Source of the DNA: Agrocybe praecox
Lineage: Eukaryota; Basidiomycota; Agaricomycetes; Agaricales; Agrocybaceae
Reading direction: 5' to 3'
Assembly: GCA_964017145.1 (NCBI GenBank)
Contig: OZ024843.1
Location: 3,175,974-3,239,973, forward strand
DNA length: 64,000 nucleotides
Made by a program: the position numbers and the translations under genes. Shown in pieces: positions 41,361 to 52,955 of this stretch; position 1 is the first letter of the stretch, and every line of letters starts with the position of its first letter. A model generated the notes under the pieces. The model did not search any database and was not told the origin of the DNA. It saw only the letters and a list, made by a program, of their open reading frames with translations.

Positions 41361-43208
41361 ATGTCCCTGTCAGTAGGCAGGCGACTCCAGCCCCCCTCCC
41401 ATGCCGAATCGGACGTCCGAGACGAGAACGTGGATGACAATGACGAAGACTGGGAATCCTCACACGACTCCCGATCCACCTCTCGACAATCCGCTTCCCG
41501 CAAGAGGCCCCGCACCGAAGGCGCACTGCTCACAGGAGCAGTACCACGAATCGATGACACACCATTCAACGGCCAAGAGGGCTTCAACGACGAAGTGGTG
41601 CAAATCCGCCGTGCCCTCATGGCGACCAACCGCTGGCTGGAACGACTAGCCAACCAGCCCGAACGCGACGAGCTCCTTTCCGGGGCTCCCGATATCCAAC
41701 ACCTGGCCGAGACGATGTTCGACGTCGCAGCGAACGCCAGGCGAATTCGCGCCCTCAGATCCTTCGACGATACAGGGGACGACATGCAAGTCGACAATTC
41801 TGGTCAGCCACTGACACGGGATTGGTCAGGAATGGTGGAGGACCCAAAGACCCCACCACAGCAACCCAGTGGGGGCAGCCTAGGCGAGGCAGCCCTCATC
41901 ACTCCACGACCCCCACCACGCACGGACAAGGGGAAGCAAAGGGAGGTTCCCCCTCCCACACGGCCTCAGAAGCCCGGACCTTCAGGGTCTGGACTGAAGA
42001 AGCCCATTCCTAAAGCACCGGCTATCACACAACCGATGCAGCAACCCAAGGTACCGGAGACTTGGTTCGGAAGAATCGTGCCGCCGCTTCCTTCTCGCCA
42101 GACCGCGGGTCCAGGCAAGGGGTCATATGCCTCTTGCCTTGGCCAAGGACCGAAACAACCTGTGACCGTCGCGCAACTCGCGAAGGTCACACCTCAATTG
42201 CCTATAAGCGCAGTGGCACAGGCAACCAATCAGAATGCAGCGGGGCCGACGAAGTTGCAAAAGCGCAAGTCGCAGCTCCCCTCATTCTTCGCGGGAGGAT
42301 CGTCGAGAAGACAGGTCCTCATACAGTTCGAAAGCGCAGTCCCAACCTGCGATTTCAACCTATACATTATTCGAGCTCGCCGCGCTCTCCGCGACGCAGG
42401 TTCTACACCTCAAATCCTGTCTATGGCCCCGGCCTATGCAGGATATACTCTCCACACCGACGGGGTGGCCAACGAGCGAGACCTCGAATATCTTCGAGGT
42501 CAAGCCAATACAGCTTTCAACCAGGTGGCAAATGGCATAACAGTCAGCCTACCGGTTGCCACATCATTCATCCGCATCGTGGATGTCCCATACTATACTG
42601 ACGCCGCGAGGACGTCGAGAATCACTTCCGACATAGTGCAGGGGGCCCTTAAGTCCTCTCCACTTGGCGGGAACCTATACTTTGCACGCGAAGCGCGCAT
42701 AGTACACAACTCACCGGCCAGCACCATGGGTATGGCCTACATCGACATCTGGGACTCCAAGTCCGGTGCACGCGCCAAGCAGATCATCAACAAGTCTGTA
42801 ATGGTCCTCGGAAGGTTATGCGAAATTCAACCCGCTACCACCCACACCGGTGTCCCCCTATGCCAGCGTTGCTGGCGATGGGGCCACTCCGACAAAGGAT
42901 GCAGGCTCCGGGCCGCGTCCTGCCCCCATTGTATGGGTCCACACAGGGCAGATGAACATCGTGACATCGCCAAGTGCTGCAAAGGGAACGCAAAAGCGAA
43001 CCCACCACTCGAACCCACCTCTGCTGGCCAGCCGTGCCCTCACACGGCTCACTGTGTCAATTGCAAGGGGGACCATGCTGCGAACTCGTGTAAATGCAAG
43101 TTCTGGATTAACCGCTTCGATCGTGCTTGGTTCGATGGCAAATATGCAGAGGTTCGTCGTATTCGACAGAACGTCCGCGATCGTACTAACCCCCTCCCCG
43201 TAGCTTAA
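41361..43208 (+). CDS. LINE copy A ORF1, gag-like protein with zinc knuckles
   Basis: The start is ATG at 41361 (MSLSVGRRLQPPSHAESDVR); the longer frame upstream runs through the poly(A) of the previous LINE and is not real. It codes for about 615 aa. The N-terminus is acidic and serine-rich, then there is a Pro-rich middle, then an RRM-like or esterase-free core (MAPAYAGYTLHTDGVANERD). The C-terminal CCHC/CCHC clusters are CQRCWRWGHSDKGC, CPHCMGPHRADEH and CVNCKGDHAANSC. The protein should bind LINE RNA. It ends TAA, overlapping the ORF2 ATG (TAATG at 43206-43210). It has no internal stop. Confidence 0.85.
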   Translation: MSLSVGRRLQPPSHAESDVRDENVDDNDEDWESSHDSRSTSRQSASRKRPRTEGALLTGAVPRIDDTPFNGQEGFNDEVVQIRRALMATNRWLERLANQPERDELLSGAPDIQHLAETMFDVAANARRIRALRSFDDTGDDMQVDNSGQPLTRDWSGMVEDPKTPPQQPSGGSLGEAALITPRPPPRTDKGKQREVPPPTRPQKPGPSGSGLKKPIPKAPAITQPMQQPKVPETWFGRIVPPLPSRQTAGPGKGSYASCLGQGPKQPVTVAQLAKVTPQLPISAVAQATNQNAAGPTKLQKRKSQLPSFFAGGSSRRQVLIQFESAVPTCDFNLYIIRARRALRDAGSTPQILSMAPAYAGYTLHTDGVANERDLEYLRGQANTAFNQVANGITVSLPVATSFIRIVDVPYYTDAARTSRITSDIVQGALKSSPLGGNLYFAREARIVHNSPASTMGMAYIDIWDSKSGARAKQIINKSVMVLGRLCEIQPATTHTGVPLCQRCWRWGHSDKGCRLRAASCPHCMGPHRADEHRDIAKCCKGNAKANPPLEPTSAGQPCPHTAHCVNCKGDHAANSCKCKFWINRFDRAWFDGKYAEVRRIRQNVRDRTNPLPVA

Positions 43209-46182
43209 TGCGCAACGGCCTAGGGAGGGAAATTAGTATATACTCGCACAATGTAGCTAAGAAATACGACTACCTACATGTGTTACTCGAGACATTAATC
43301 GATACGGTTGACGTCATCTTTATACAAGAACCGCCTTGGTGGATCATAAGACAAGCGCCTTCTTCAACTAATAAAGAAGGTGATAACATAGTCGGCGCGC
43401 CTATGCATCCAGCATGGTTGTATATGGTACGCCCCCCGGAAAACGAGGAGATTCCTCCTCGGGTCATGGCATATGTGTCAAAATGACTCGAGAGGCTCCG
43501 CCCTTCGATGAGGCGAGATCTTGTTGATCATCGCGACATCTTCGTACTCTCGCTGTTTCAAGGCAACGAGACTTATAACTTCATGAACGTATACTCAGAT
43601 GAAGCCAGCACGGCGATCCGGTTCTTACAAGACCACGTCGATGAACTACCACCTTTCCAATATATGGGAGGGGACTTTAACACACACTCGAGGATATGGG
43701 ACCCCAATGTCACGTATCATCGGTGGGATGCCATTGCGCTGCTAGACATAGCAGCCGAACTCGACCTAGAATGGACAGAACTGTCCAATCCGGGTCCTAC
43801 ATTTATATCCAACAATCCAGACCTTCGGCCTTTGGTCATAGATCTGGTATTCCGCGGGATTGCTGAGTCAGCGAGAAGTCGCGTCACTCATGCACCGGAA
43901 CATCAAGGGCCAACGGATCACATTCCGTTGACAGCTTCTGTCAAACTAGGGGATGACGTCGAAGACGTGGTCCGCTTCACAATCGCAAAGGGCTCCGATG
44001 CTTACAAAGCATGGAAGCTCGAACTACCAGGGAAGGTCGCTGCCGTAGAGGTGGGACGTCTCGAAACCAGGGATGACGTTGAGCGAGTAGCGCAAGCACT
44101 AGCCGATGCCTTCACCGCTGCGTGGGATTCCCATGCAAAGGAGACCTGAATTACGAAGCATTCTAAACCATGGTGGAACAATGAGTGCACAAATTTGCTG
44201 GCCACTTATCGTGAGGATAAAACTGACGAGAAGTGGAAAGCATTTAGGAAGATTGTTAAAGATGTCAAACGTGAATTCTTCGAGAATCGAATCTCGGAAA
44301 TCGCATACACTAACAGACGCCTGTGGGACCTAATGGAATGGGTCAAACAGCGAAAGTTACCAGCCTGCGAAGCTATCCAATACCAAGGACAGCCCTGCCG
44401 CGGAATGGACTCCCTATGGGATGCCCTCCATAACACCTACAACTCGGCCTCCGGCCGAGTGGTAGATCTTACAGTGCTAGAACCCCTTCCTACTCTTCAG
44501 GAAAGGGACTGGCCCCCATTCTCCAAGCTAGAATTGGATGAGGCGCTTGCGTCCTGTTCAAGTCTATCCTCCCCAGGCCCGGACCATGTGTTGTGGCCAG
44601 TCCTCAAGGAAGTAGTGAAGCAGCAAGCTGCTTCACAACTCCTCATTGACCTAGCCAACGCCTGCATTCGTGTTGGGCATTGGCCAAGGCACTTTAAGGA
44701 ATTGACTTCAGTTATTATACCGAAGCCGGGCAAACCTACATATTCTGACCCCAAAGCATTCCAGCCCATTGTGCTGTTGAATACCACCGGGAAACTTATT
44801 GAGAAGATGATCTCGAATCGTCTTCAATACGACATGATCAAATTCGACCTTGTTCATCCTAACCAAGTCAGAGGAGTGTGCCAGCGCTCAACCGAAGACA
44901 CAGGGTTGTACCTTACCCACCTGATTCGCACCGGGTGGACTAAGGGACTCAAGACCAGCGTTGTCGCATTCAACATCACCCAGTTCTTCCCATTTCTTAA
45001 CCATGACATGCTCAAGGCCATACTCAGGAAGCAGGGGTTCTCGCCACTCGTGGCGCGGTTCTTCTCATCCTACCTCGTTGACCGATACACATCTTATAGG
45101 TGGAATTCATTCACATCCGACCCCCGGCAGGCGGATGTCGGCGTGGGACAAGGCTCCGCCCTGTCCCCCGTCCTCTCATCATTGTACATCGCTCCGGTGA
45201 TGAAGTTATACCATATGGAAGAGATATCTCGCAAGACATCACTTTTATCTTACGTGGACGACGGCATATGCATTGCCCAAGCCAAAACTCTCCAGGAGAA
45301 CACGGTAACCCTCGTGGCTGCCTATGCAGTCCTCCTCCGACTCTTCACTGCCATCGGACTCATTCTTGAACACAACAAGTCCGAATACGCCTGCTTCGAC
45401 CGGTCGCACAACTACGACCCGCCACCCCTCGACCTCGGGTATGCCCCCTACATGGGAGACACCCCCCTTCGCCCAAAGCGCGTTTGGCGCTATTTGGGCT
45501 TTTACTTCGATCGCAAGCTCACTTTTAAGGAGCATGTGCGGTTCTACTCTACCAAATCTCTCTCATCGGTGAAAGCCATGAAGATGCTTGGAAGCTCAAC
45601 TCGCGGTCTCCAACCCAAGGAGAAGCGACTGTTATACCGTGCATGCGTTCTACCAATAGCAATGTACGGATATCGTCTGTGGTACTTTGAAGGCTCCCGA
45701 TCCAAGGGAGCCCTCGAAGACTTGCGCAAAATGCAGCGTAAAGCGGCACTTTGGATCACAGGTGCATTCCGCACCTCCCCCACAGGCGGAGTTGAGGCCC
45801 TTGCGGGCCTCATCCCCGTCCACCTCCATTTGAAGAAACTAGGCGGCCGGTCCAACTATCGGGCTGCCACGTTATCAGACACTCATCCACTTAGGGGAGG
45901 TTTTTACTCTGAGCCACATTTACCAAGCGGTACTGGTCAGACTTTTGACTTGTCTGAGCAGTTCTGAGCGGAAATTTAGGATTTCCCTCCCAGCCATTTG
46001 GCTGGAAAAGATCCCCCAAATGTCCAAGCATTTCTGATCAGAATCACTCAGACAGATCAGAACTGGTCAGACAGCTCAGCTTTCCGAGCTCCAATCCCTA
46101 TCTGACGACTGAGTGAAACCGTTCAGAACTGCTCAGACCCACAGTCAGATCACATGACCAAAGGCTTTACAATTAAAGAAAA

Positions 46183-46277
46183 ATGTGGTGGAGATACCGG
46201 GAATCGAACCCAGAGCCTTGCCAGAGGTCATGTGATATAACTATGGACACTCATCCGACTGCACCATAGAGACTTTG
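46183..46277 (-). other. tRNA-like segment with A-box and B-box matches
   Basis: On the minus strand, TGGTGCAGTCGGATGAGTG fits a polymerase III A box and GGGTTCGATTCCC is a perfect T-arm/B box about 40 bases later, followed by GGTATCTCCACCA. CTATGG and CCATAG can pair around the A-box region. I could not build a seven-base acceptor stem, so it is more likely a decayed tRNA or SINE head than a working tRNA gene. Confidence 0.5.
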
Positions 46278-46559
46278 ATAGCTAAATATCTAAAGGTAGC
46301 TATATACCTTGATATGTTTTATTTTATTTATTTTGTGGTTATTTTGTCATTTCTGCCAAAACTGTAACATATTACGTCACATTAAATGTTTGATAAATAT
46401 ATTTCGAATATTTTAGGAATTATCGTGATTTTTTCATAATTTTAGGAGGTCCGTGTGACATACAAACACCAATTTTTGTAAAATTCCCAAAATAGATGTC
46501 CGTGCCGCTGCGGAAATTGCCGGCACAGCCACAACCCTCTGCCCTTGCCGCGTCATCAA

Positions 46560-46990
46560 TGTTTGCTTTCTTCCTGACCACTACCACCATCCACCCACCC
46601 TCTGCCACCACCACATTCCGTCGCCACCACGCCGCAACGCCAACAACCACGTCCACGACGAGGATAACGCCAACGACGGCGCCAGCGACAACGCCAACGA
46701 CAACGAAAACGCCAGCAACGACGCCAACGCCAGTGATGACGACACAACGACGACGACACGTCAGCGCAGACGACACGCACGTCAACGACGACACGCACAT
46801 CAACGACGACGACGACGCAACGACGACGATACAACGGTGACAACGCCAACGACGACATAGGACGACACGGCGACGACACGCACGTCAGCGACAACGACAA
46901 CGACGACACGACGATGGTGACGACACGAGCAATGGGGCAACGACGGTGACGACAACGCCAACGACACGCCAACGACGAACGCCAGCAAAC
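46560..46990. repeat. Low-complexity CAACGA/CGACGA-type repeat
   Basis: Imperfect tandem hexamers and nonamers of CAACGA, GACGA and CCACCA type. It gives long but meaningless Thr/Pro or Val/Arg frames on both strands. Pyrimidine-rich CCCTTCC runs follow to about 47235. Confidence 0.85.
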
Positions 46991-49270
46991 GAGGCGGCGG
47001 CCTTGGGGGCAAGGGCGTGACGTGGCGAGGTGAGGGGCGGGGCATTTAGGACGATGACCAGGTGAGTACCCCTCCGTTTTCTCGCTCCCCGCCCCTGTCC
47101 ATAGGCTAGGCCTCTATCCCTCCTCTCCCATCCCCTTCCTCCTCCCCACCCACTTCCCTTCTCTTCCCTATCCCCTCCCATCTCCTCTTCCCTCTATCCT
47201 CCCCTTTCCATACTCCCTTCTCCCCTTTTTCTCCAATTAAAAATAAGTATATAAGTATATAAACATCATGTATATTATGCATTTTCTTAATTAATTGATT
47301 TTCGCTTTTTTATATGTTTTTTTGTGTGATTCCTATGTTTTTGGTGAATGTTATGTTTTTTTAAACATAAATAACATTGCATAAAACATGCAAACAGCAA
47401 GTTTCCACTAAGTTGCACAGGATTCTGGATGGAGTCCAGGTCAGAAACACTTGATAATGGTCAGTTCTGCTCAGACTCAGTCAGACCCACTTGTTTCTGA
47501 CCAGTACTGCTTGGTAGGCGTGGGGCAGAGTAAAGTACTGCTTAGGGCGCTCCTCTCCGAGGAGCACCACAAGCGGGCTGACGCACACCCATTAGCAATC
47601 TCAAGGCTCACTCCTGCTCAGAAAGCAAAGGTAGGAGGGGCCCTCATGGAGATAGACCGTCATCTCCCGGAACTCACAGAGTCTTTCTCGCCCGTTGCGA
47701 CAGAGGCTCGACCTGGAAACAGGCTGTTGGATTTATTCGACGACCGCTTCACATTCGAACCGTGCCCTACTGACAACGAGTCAGCGGACGCAGTTCGCGT
47801 AGGTCTTAATCAAGTGCTCCAAGAAGCACAAGACCAAGAAACAACGGTGTATTGCGCGGTAGACGCTTCGGTGCCGAACGACATACAACGACAGGCGGTC
47901 TCGACTGCCTTATTATACCGGGGACACGAACGGATTCATACCGTATCGCATGCTGCCGGACGAGTGACTGCCCCAGACGCAGAGCTCTTTGCCATACGTT
48001 CAGCGATTGTCCTTGCCACCCAGCAGGACGATTGCGAGCGAATTGTTATCTTCACTGACTCGATGGCTTCGGCCAAACGAGCGTTGGACCCCACCCTCCA
48101 TAGTGGTCAAGGACATTCCTTGGCCATCTGTCAAGCCCTTCAACCGTGGCTAGAAGAAGACGCAGCGTGTAAAGTAGACTTCATTCAGGTTCCGTCGAAA
48201 CTGAAATGGAGAATACACCAAGAAGCTAACGACATTAGTCGGGCTCAAGTCGAACCTGTCGGGGATCACCCGGCTACTTCCTTGGATAGTGTACGAAAGG
48301 TCGTCACCAAAACAGTACAGGAGGATTGGAAGACTCTCTTCCGAGACCCCAATTACCGAGGGCACAATTTCTTGCCACTCAAGAATCTCGCCGGGGATTT
48401 ACTCGAGCCGACGTATCTTCAAGAAGGTACTTGGCTCCATGAAGTGAAAGACGCACATATCCCGTACGTCACGAGGATGATGAGATGCATCCTCAATCAC
48501 GCTCTTATTGGTGCTTATTACGAGCGCTTTAACATTCAAGAACCTCATGCATGCGAATGCGGTCACCACCTGCAAACACGCGCACATATATTGCAAGTGT
48601 GTACGAAACATACACGCGAACACGACGGTCGGTCACCGGAACTCCTGGTGCATCTGATCAAATTCCTGGATGACAACGATTCGGCGTTTGTGTTCAGGCG
48701 ACCTGCAGGGGTTGGATAAGCAGGTTGGGCTAAGGCCTGGCCTGCGGGATATGTTCTTCTCGGACTGCGGAACTTGTTCTGCTCAGACTTCGGATCCTTT
48801 GCCATTACAATGGCGCGCGCCTCAGTACTCGGACTTGTGGGATTTGTCCTGACCCCGCAGGGGCGTTCGGGGCCCTACAGTGGGTACCTTGGTTTGTAGG
48901 CTTCGGCCTGACCCTTCGGGGGCACCCGGGCTAAGCGGAAGCGGCGATGCGACTTGGAATGTGAAGGGACTGCAGACTGGGTGGGGCGGGGACTGCGGAA
49001 TGGGTAGGGGATAGACTGTGGGTTGGGTTCGATGCCCACCATAATGCTTAATCGCTTGCAATGGCGCAAGCGCCATCGAACCAGCAACATTCTGACCGCC
49101 TAACAGCGGTCTACAATCTTGGCGGGCCTTTGCCCGCCCTCGCAGACGTAGCGTAGTATTAAATCTTGCTTAGCATGCTGTTGTATGTAACGTAGGGACC
49201 GGACTGCAATCGTGCACCAGAATACAAGTGGGACTTTGGTCCTTTGATTTTTTAAAAAAAAAAAAAAAAC

Positions 49271-49752
49271 CCCCCGAAGTCCAGAGTGAGTAACTGGGGA
49301 CTTCAGGCTTTGGTCTACAGACTTATATATGTTACTGTACATAAGGGATGTAACAAATGTGAAACATGTAAGAGCATGAAACATGTAAGAGAAGATGAAA
49401 CATGTAAGGAAAGTGAAACATGTTTTAGGATGACAGAAGTGTGATGGAGTCTGGAAGGTGGGGACTTGGAGGGCAAATTCTAACAGATATCTCTTTCTGA
49501 CTCATTACCACCACCATCACTTTTAGCAACTTATTGTTTTCGCTCAATCTTACTCGCTAAATGATCGGAACTGGGTAGCAATACTCAGGTAACGATACAG
49601 TCGAATCAGTAAACTACTGGTTCATCAACAATGGCCGACACACCACCAAGGGGTGCTGCAGGTACACCCTGATCTGCACCACCGACAAGCCAAGGCACCA
49701 CCCCTCACCCTTGCGGACCTCTGCATCTGTGAGCCCGAGGACTATCATCCAG
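49271..49752. other. Spacer between LINE copies
   Basis: Starts with CCCCCGAAGTCCAGAGTGAG, the inverted form of the sequence just left of copy A. It contains a short tandem GAAACATGTAAGA-like repeat (49360-49430). The last 130 bases may be 5' leader of copy B. No gene. Confidence 0.45.
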
Positions 49753-51256
49753 GATGTCCCCACCAGTAGGGCAGCGACTCCAGCCCTTTCCTATGCCGAC
49801 TGAGATGTTCAAGATGAGAAAATGGACGACAACGACAACGACCAGGAATCCTCACACGGTTCCCAATCCACCTCTCAACAATCCTCTTCGTGTAAGAGGC
49901 CCCACACCGAAGGCACACTGTTCCAACGAGGGGCAGTACCACATATCGACGACACACCATTTGACGGCCAAGAGGGCTTCAACGACGAAGTGGTGCAAAT
50001 CCGCCATGCACTCATGGCAACCAACCGCTGGCTGGACCTCCTAGCCAACCAGCCCGACTGCAACCAGCTCCTTGCAGGAGCTCATGACATACAACACCTT
50101 GCCGAGAATATGTTCAACATTGCAGCAAAGGCGTGACGAATTCATGCCCTCAGGTCCTTTGACGATACTGGGGACGACATGCAAGTTGATACCAGTGGCC
50201 ACAAAGGAATGGGTGACTGGTCCGAAATGGTGGAGGGGCCCAAAACCCCACCCCAACAAACCGGTGGGGGCATCTGTGATGATGCTGTCACCAACACACC
50301 TAAACCCCCTCCGTGCATGGACAAGGGGAAGCAAAGGGAGGTTTCCCCTCCCATGCGGCCCTCTGGACCTGGACCTTCAGGGTCTGGGCCCAAGAAGACT
50401 GCACCTGCAACATTGGCTACTACACAGCCGATGCAACAACCAAAGGTGCTGGAGACTCGGTTCGGAAGAATTGTGCCACCGCTCCTGTCTTGCCAGACCG
50501 CTGGCCCGAGCAAAGGGTCATATGCCTCTTGCCTCGGTCAAGGACCAAAACAACCCGTGACAATCACGCAACTCGCAAAGGTCACACCTCAACTGCCTAT
50601 TAGTGCAGTGGCACAGGCAACCAATCAGAATGCAGCGGGGCCGACAAAGTTGCTAAAGTGCAAGTCGCAGCTCCCCTCCTTCGCTGCTGGAGGACCTGTC
50701 TAGGAGACAGGTCCTCATCCAGTTTGACAGTCCACTCCCCACATGTGACTTCAACCTCTACATCACACGAGCCCACCGCACACTTCGCGCTGGGGGCTCC
50801 ACCCTTCAAATTCTGTCAATGGCTCAGGCCTACGCAGGATATACTCTCCACACTGATGGTGTGGCAAATGAGTGAGACCTTGAATACCTTCGAGGACAAG
50901 CCAATATCACGTTCACTAAGGTTGCCACTGGCATTAGTGTCAGTCTCCCTGTCACTACCTCGTTCATCTGTGTAGTGAATGTTCCCTATTACACGGACAA
51001 AGCAAGAACGTCCAGAATCACATCCGACATAGTGCAGAGGGCCCTCAAGTCCTCCCCACTTGGAGGAAACCTTTACTTTGCACGTGAAGCGCACATCGTA
51101 CACAACTCCCCGGCCAGTACCATGGGTATGGCCTATGTCAACATCTGGGACTCCAAGTCCGGTGCCTGCGCCAAGCAGATCATCAACAAGTCTGTCATGG
51201 TACTAGAAAGGCAGTGCAAAATTCAAGCTGCCACCACCCACACCGGTCAGCCAATG

Positions 51257-52113
51257 CTGTCAGATTTATGTATGAGTGATCCATAGTTGCTAGTTATAAA
51301 GTATGCATCCACAAGGGCAATTTCCCAACTGCCCAAGGGATGCATCAAGCCTTCTGGCTGGCCTATTGTGTCCATTTGTGACTTATCATGTGATAGTCAT
51401 GTGTCTGCTATTGATGGCATCAAAATCCTTGCAGATGACTTTTTGCTTGCCTCTATTTACATGTTTGGGCTCCACTCATATGTTTTTATGGCCTCAAATA
51501 CAAACAAATAATAAATAATGATGTCAGCAGGCAGGGGCAGGCATGATACAAGACAAACAAAGCCTTTGAGTGACATCACATCCAAACAACCCAATAAGGC
51601 AAGAGGACTTTGGACTTTGAGATTTTGAAATAAAGGCCTTTCATGCATGATAGATGGGACTATGACATGACCAAATAAGATCAAATCCATTTTTAAAACA
51701 GATCTATTTATAACTCGGATCTATTTTTAGAACACTTTACATATTTGGATAGTTTAAGTCTAAAATGGTATAGCATACATTTTTTGATGATTTTAGGATT
51801 TATTTTTGGCTTGCTATAAATATTTTAATCTTTTATTTTGATTTGTATGCAGCTTTCTGCGGACATTTTGTGTTTTGTGGCTGAACCGTGGATGATTATG
51901 TAATAAAAAAATATTTAGCATAACTTTTGAATTTTTTTCTACAACTTTGATTTTTGGTGGCTGTGCATCAGATCACATGACTTTCACATGACTACGGCCC
52001 TCTAGTCACTGTCGGTCACCTTGATGCATGGCCTTGGGCAGTTGGGAAGTTTCCTCTGTGTATGCATACTTTATTACTAGCAACTTAAGGGAGGTCATGC
52101 ATGTGTCTGCCAG
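51257..52113. mobile_element. F1 MITE copy 6 inside LINE copy B
   Basis: Inverted ends CTGTCAG.. and ..CTGCCAG extend inward through TAGTTGCTAGT and CCCAACTGCCCAAGG. The F1 core is inside (GACTTTTTGCTTGCCTCTAT). The LINE reading (VPLCQ zinc-knuckle region) breaks at its left border and resumes at its right. Confidence 0.8.
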
Positions 52114-52275
52114 CAACAGGTGCACCAGTGTTCCCCTCTGCCAGCATTGCTGGCGTTGAGGCCACTCTGATAAAGGATGCAGGCTTTGTGCTGCGTCCTG
52201 CCCCCACTGTATGGGCCTTCACAGGGCCGATGAACATTGGGATGTCGCTAGGTGTTGCAAGGGCAACAACAAAGC

Positions 52276-52740
52276 TGTTGAAATTAGTGATCAAACACTT
52301 TGAATTGGACTTGTATATATGGACTTTTATATAGATTTCGGTGTTTTTCCCTGTTTTTGGACAGTATTTCGTAAATAGCATTTTATAGAGTAGATCTATG
52401 GACGAAATCTCTTCGGATTCGGAATCTCCTGAAGGAGACGAATTCGGCAGTATATAATATGTAGCGTAGAACTTTGTTTGGTGCACCACTGATTTCGAAC
52501 ACGATATTGTGGGCACCTATATTCACACTTAGGGATTTTTGGGGTAAATAGGAACAAACAAAGCAGTATTCCTACTATGTCTGGGGAGTACTCAAGACAC
52601 TAGATTGGGATTTTGGTTATACAGAAGCAATATACTATTTTCATTAAGACTAGTCATTGTTGTGCATTTGAGACTTGACTTTATTGTTGACTATACATAA
52701 GTCTATTGACTATTGGTTACACTATTGTCAATTTCTAACA
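52276..52740. mobile_element. 465-bp solo LTR with AAAGC duplication
   Basis: It starts TGTTGAAATT and ends AATTTCTAACA, the TG..CA ends of an LTR. A perfect 5-bp duplication, AAAGC, lies on both sides (52271-52275, 52741-52745). Copy A has only one AAAGC at this site. No internal element remains, so LTR-LTR recombination has removed it. Confidence 0.88.
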
Positions 52741-52955
52741 AAAGCCAACCCACCGCTCAAACCCACCCCCACTGGCCAGCTGTGCCCTCACACGGCCCAC
52801 TGCGTCAACTGTAGGGGGGATCATGCCACGAACTCGCGTAAATGCAAGTTCTGGATCAACCACTTTGATTGTGCTTGGATCGATGCTAAATATGCAGAGG
52901 TACATCGTACGCAACAGAATCTCCATGATTGTACTAAACCCCTCCCTGTAGCTTA

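Larger units (their letters stand above)
45897..47540. mobile_element. 1.64-kb hAT-like element inserted in LINE copy A
   Basis: A direct duplication, CTTAGGG, flanks it (45890-45896 and 47541-47547), and removing the element restores the LINE frame (..THPLR|ALLSEE..). The ends form an imperfect TIR: TTTACTCTG..CCAC..TACCAAGC-GTACTGGTCAGA at left, its complement at right. The right tip ends in CTG (CAG on the other strand), as in hAT elements. GTTCTGAGC/CTGACCAG-like motifs recur inside both ends. No transposase. It carries a tRNA-like segment and a CAACGA-type repeat. Confidence 0.8.
43208..48719 (+). pseudogene. LINE copy A ORF2: endonuclease, reverse transcriptase, RNase H; inactivated and split
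   Basis: The endonuclease has IYSHNVAKKYDYLHVLLETL, QEPPW, MGGDFNTHSRIWDP and GPTDHIPL. The reverse transcriptase has IPKPGKPTYSDPKAFQPIVL, LLNTTGKLIEKM, GVGQGSALSPVLSSLYIAP and the catalytic YVDDG. RNase H (after the insertion, about 47850-48260) has AVDAS, DAELFAI, FTDSMAS and HQEAND. A CCHC tail, CECGHHLQTRAH, ends it. Defects: TGA at 43484 where copy B has CGG, TGA at about 44147 where copy B has CAA, and motif A reading AFNITQFFP, with Asn where active enzymes have the first catalytic Asp. The DNA insertion at 45897-47540 separates RT from RNase H. Confidence 0.9.
41240..49270 (+). mobile_element. LINE (Tad1-like non-LTR retrotransposon), copy A, near full length
   Basis: Two-ORF LINE: an ORF1 with CCHC zinc knuckles, then ORF2 with APE-type endonuclease, reverse transcriptase and RNase H, a GC-rich 3' region with an inverted pair (GGCGGGC/GCCCGCC) and a poly(A) tail at 49255-49270. 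It is interrupted at 45897-47540 by a DNA element. GC content is clearly higher than that of the surroundings. A second, more decayed copy follows from 49753. No clean flanking duplication seen. Confidence 0.88.

Noticed and set aside
46183..46277. Functional tRNA gene
   Set aside because: A and B boxes match, but the two ends do not pair as an acceptor stem.
46420..47181. Several overlapping ORFs of Thr/Pro or Val/Arg composition
   Set aside because: They come from the CAACGA-type low-complexity repeat, with long frames in several phases and no domain.
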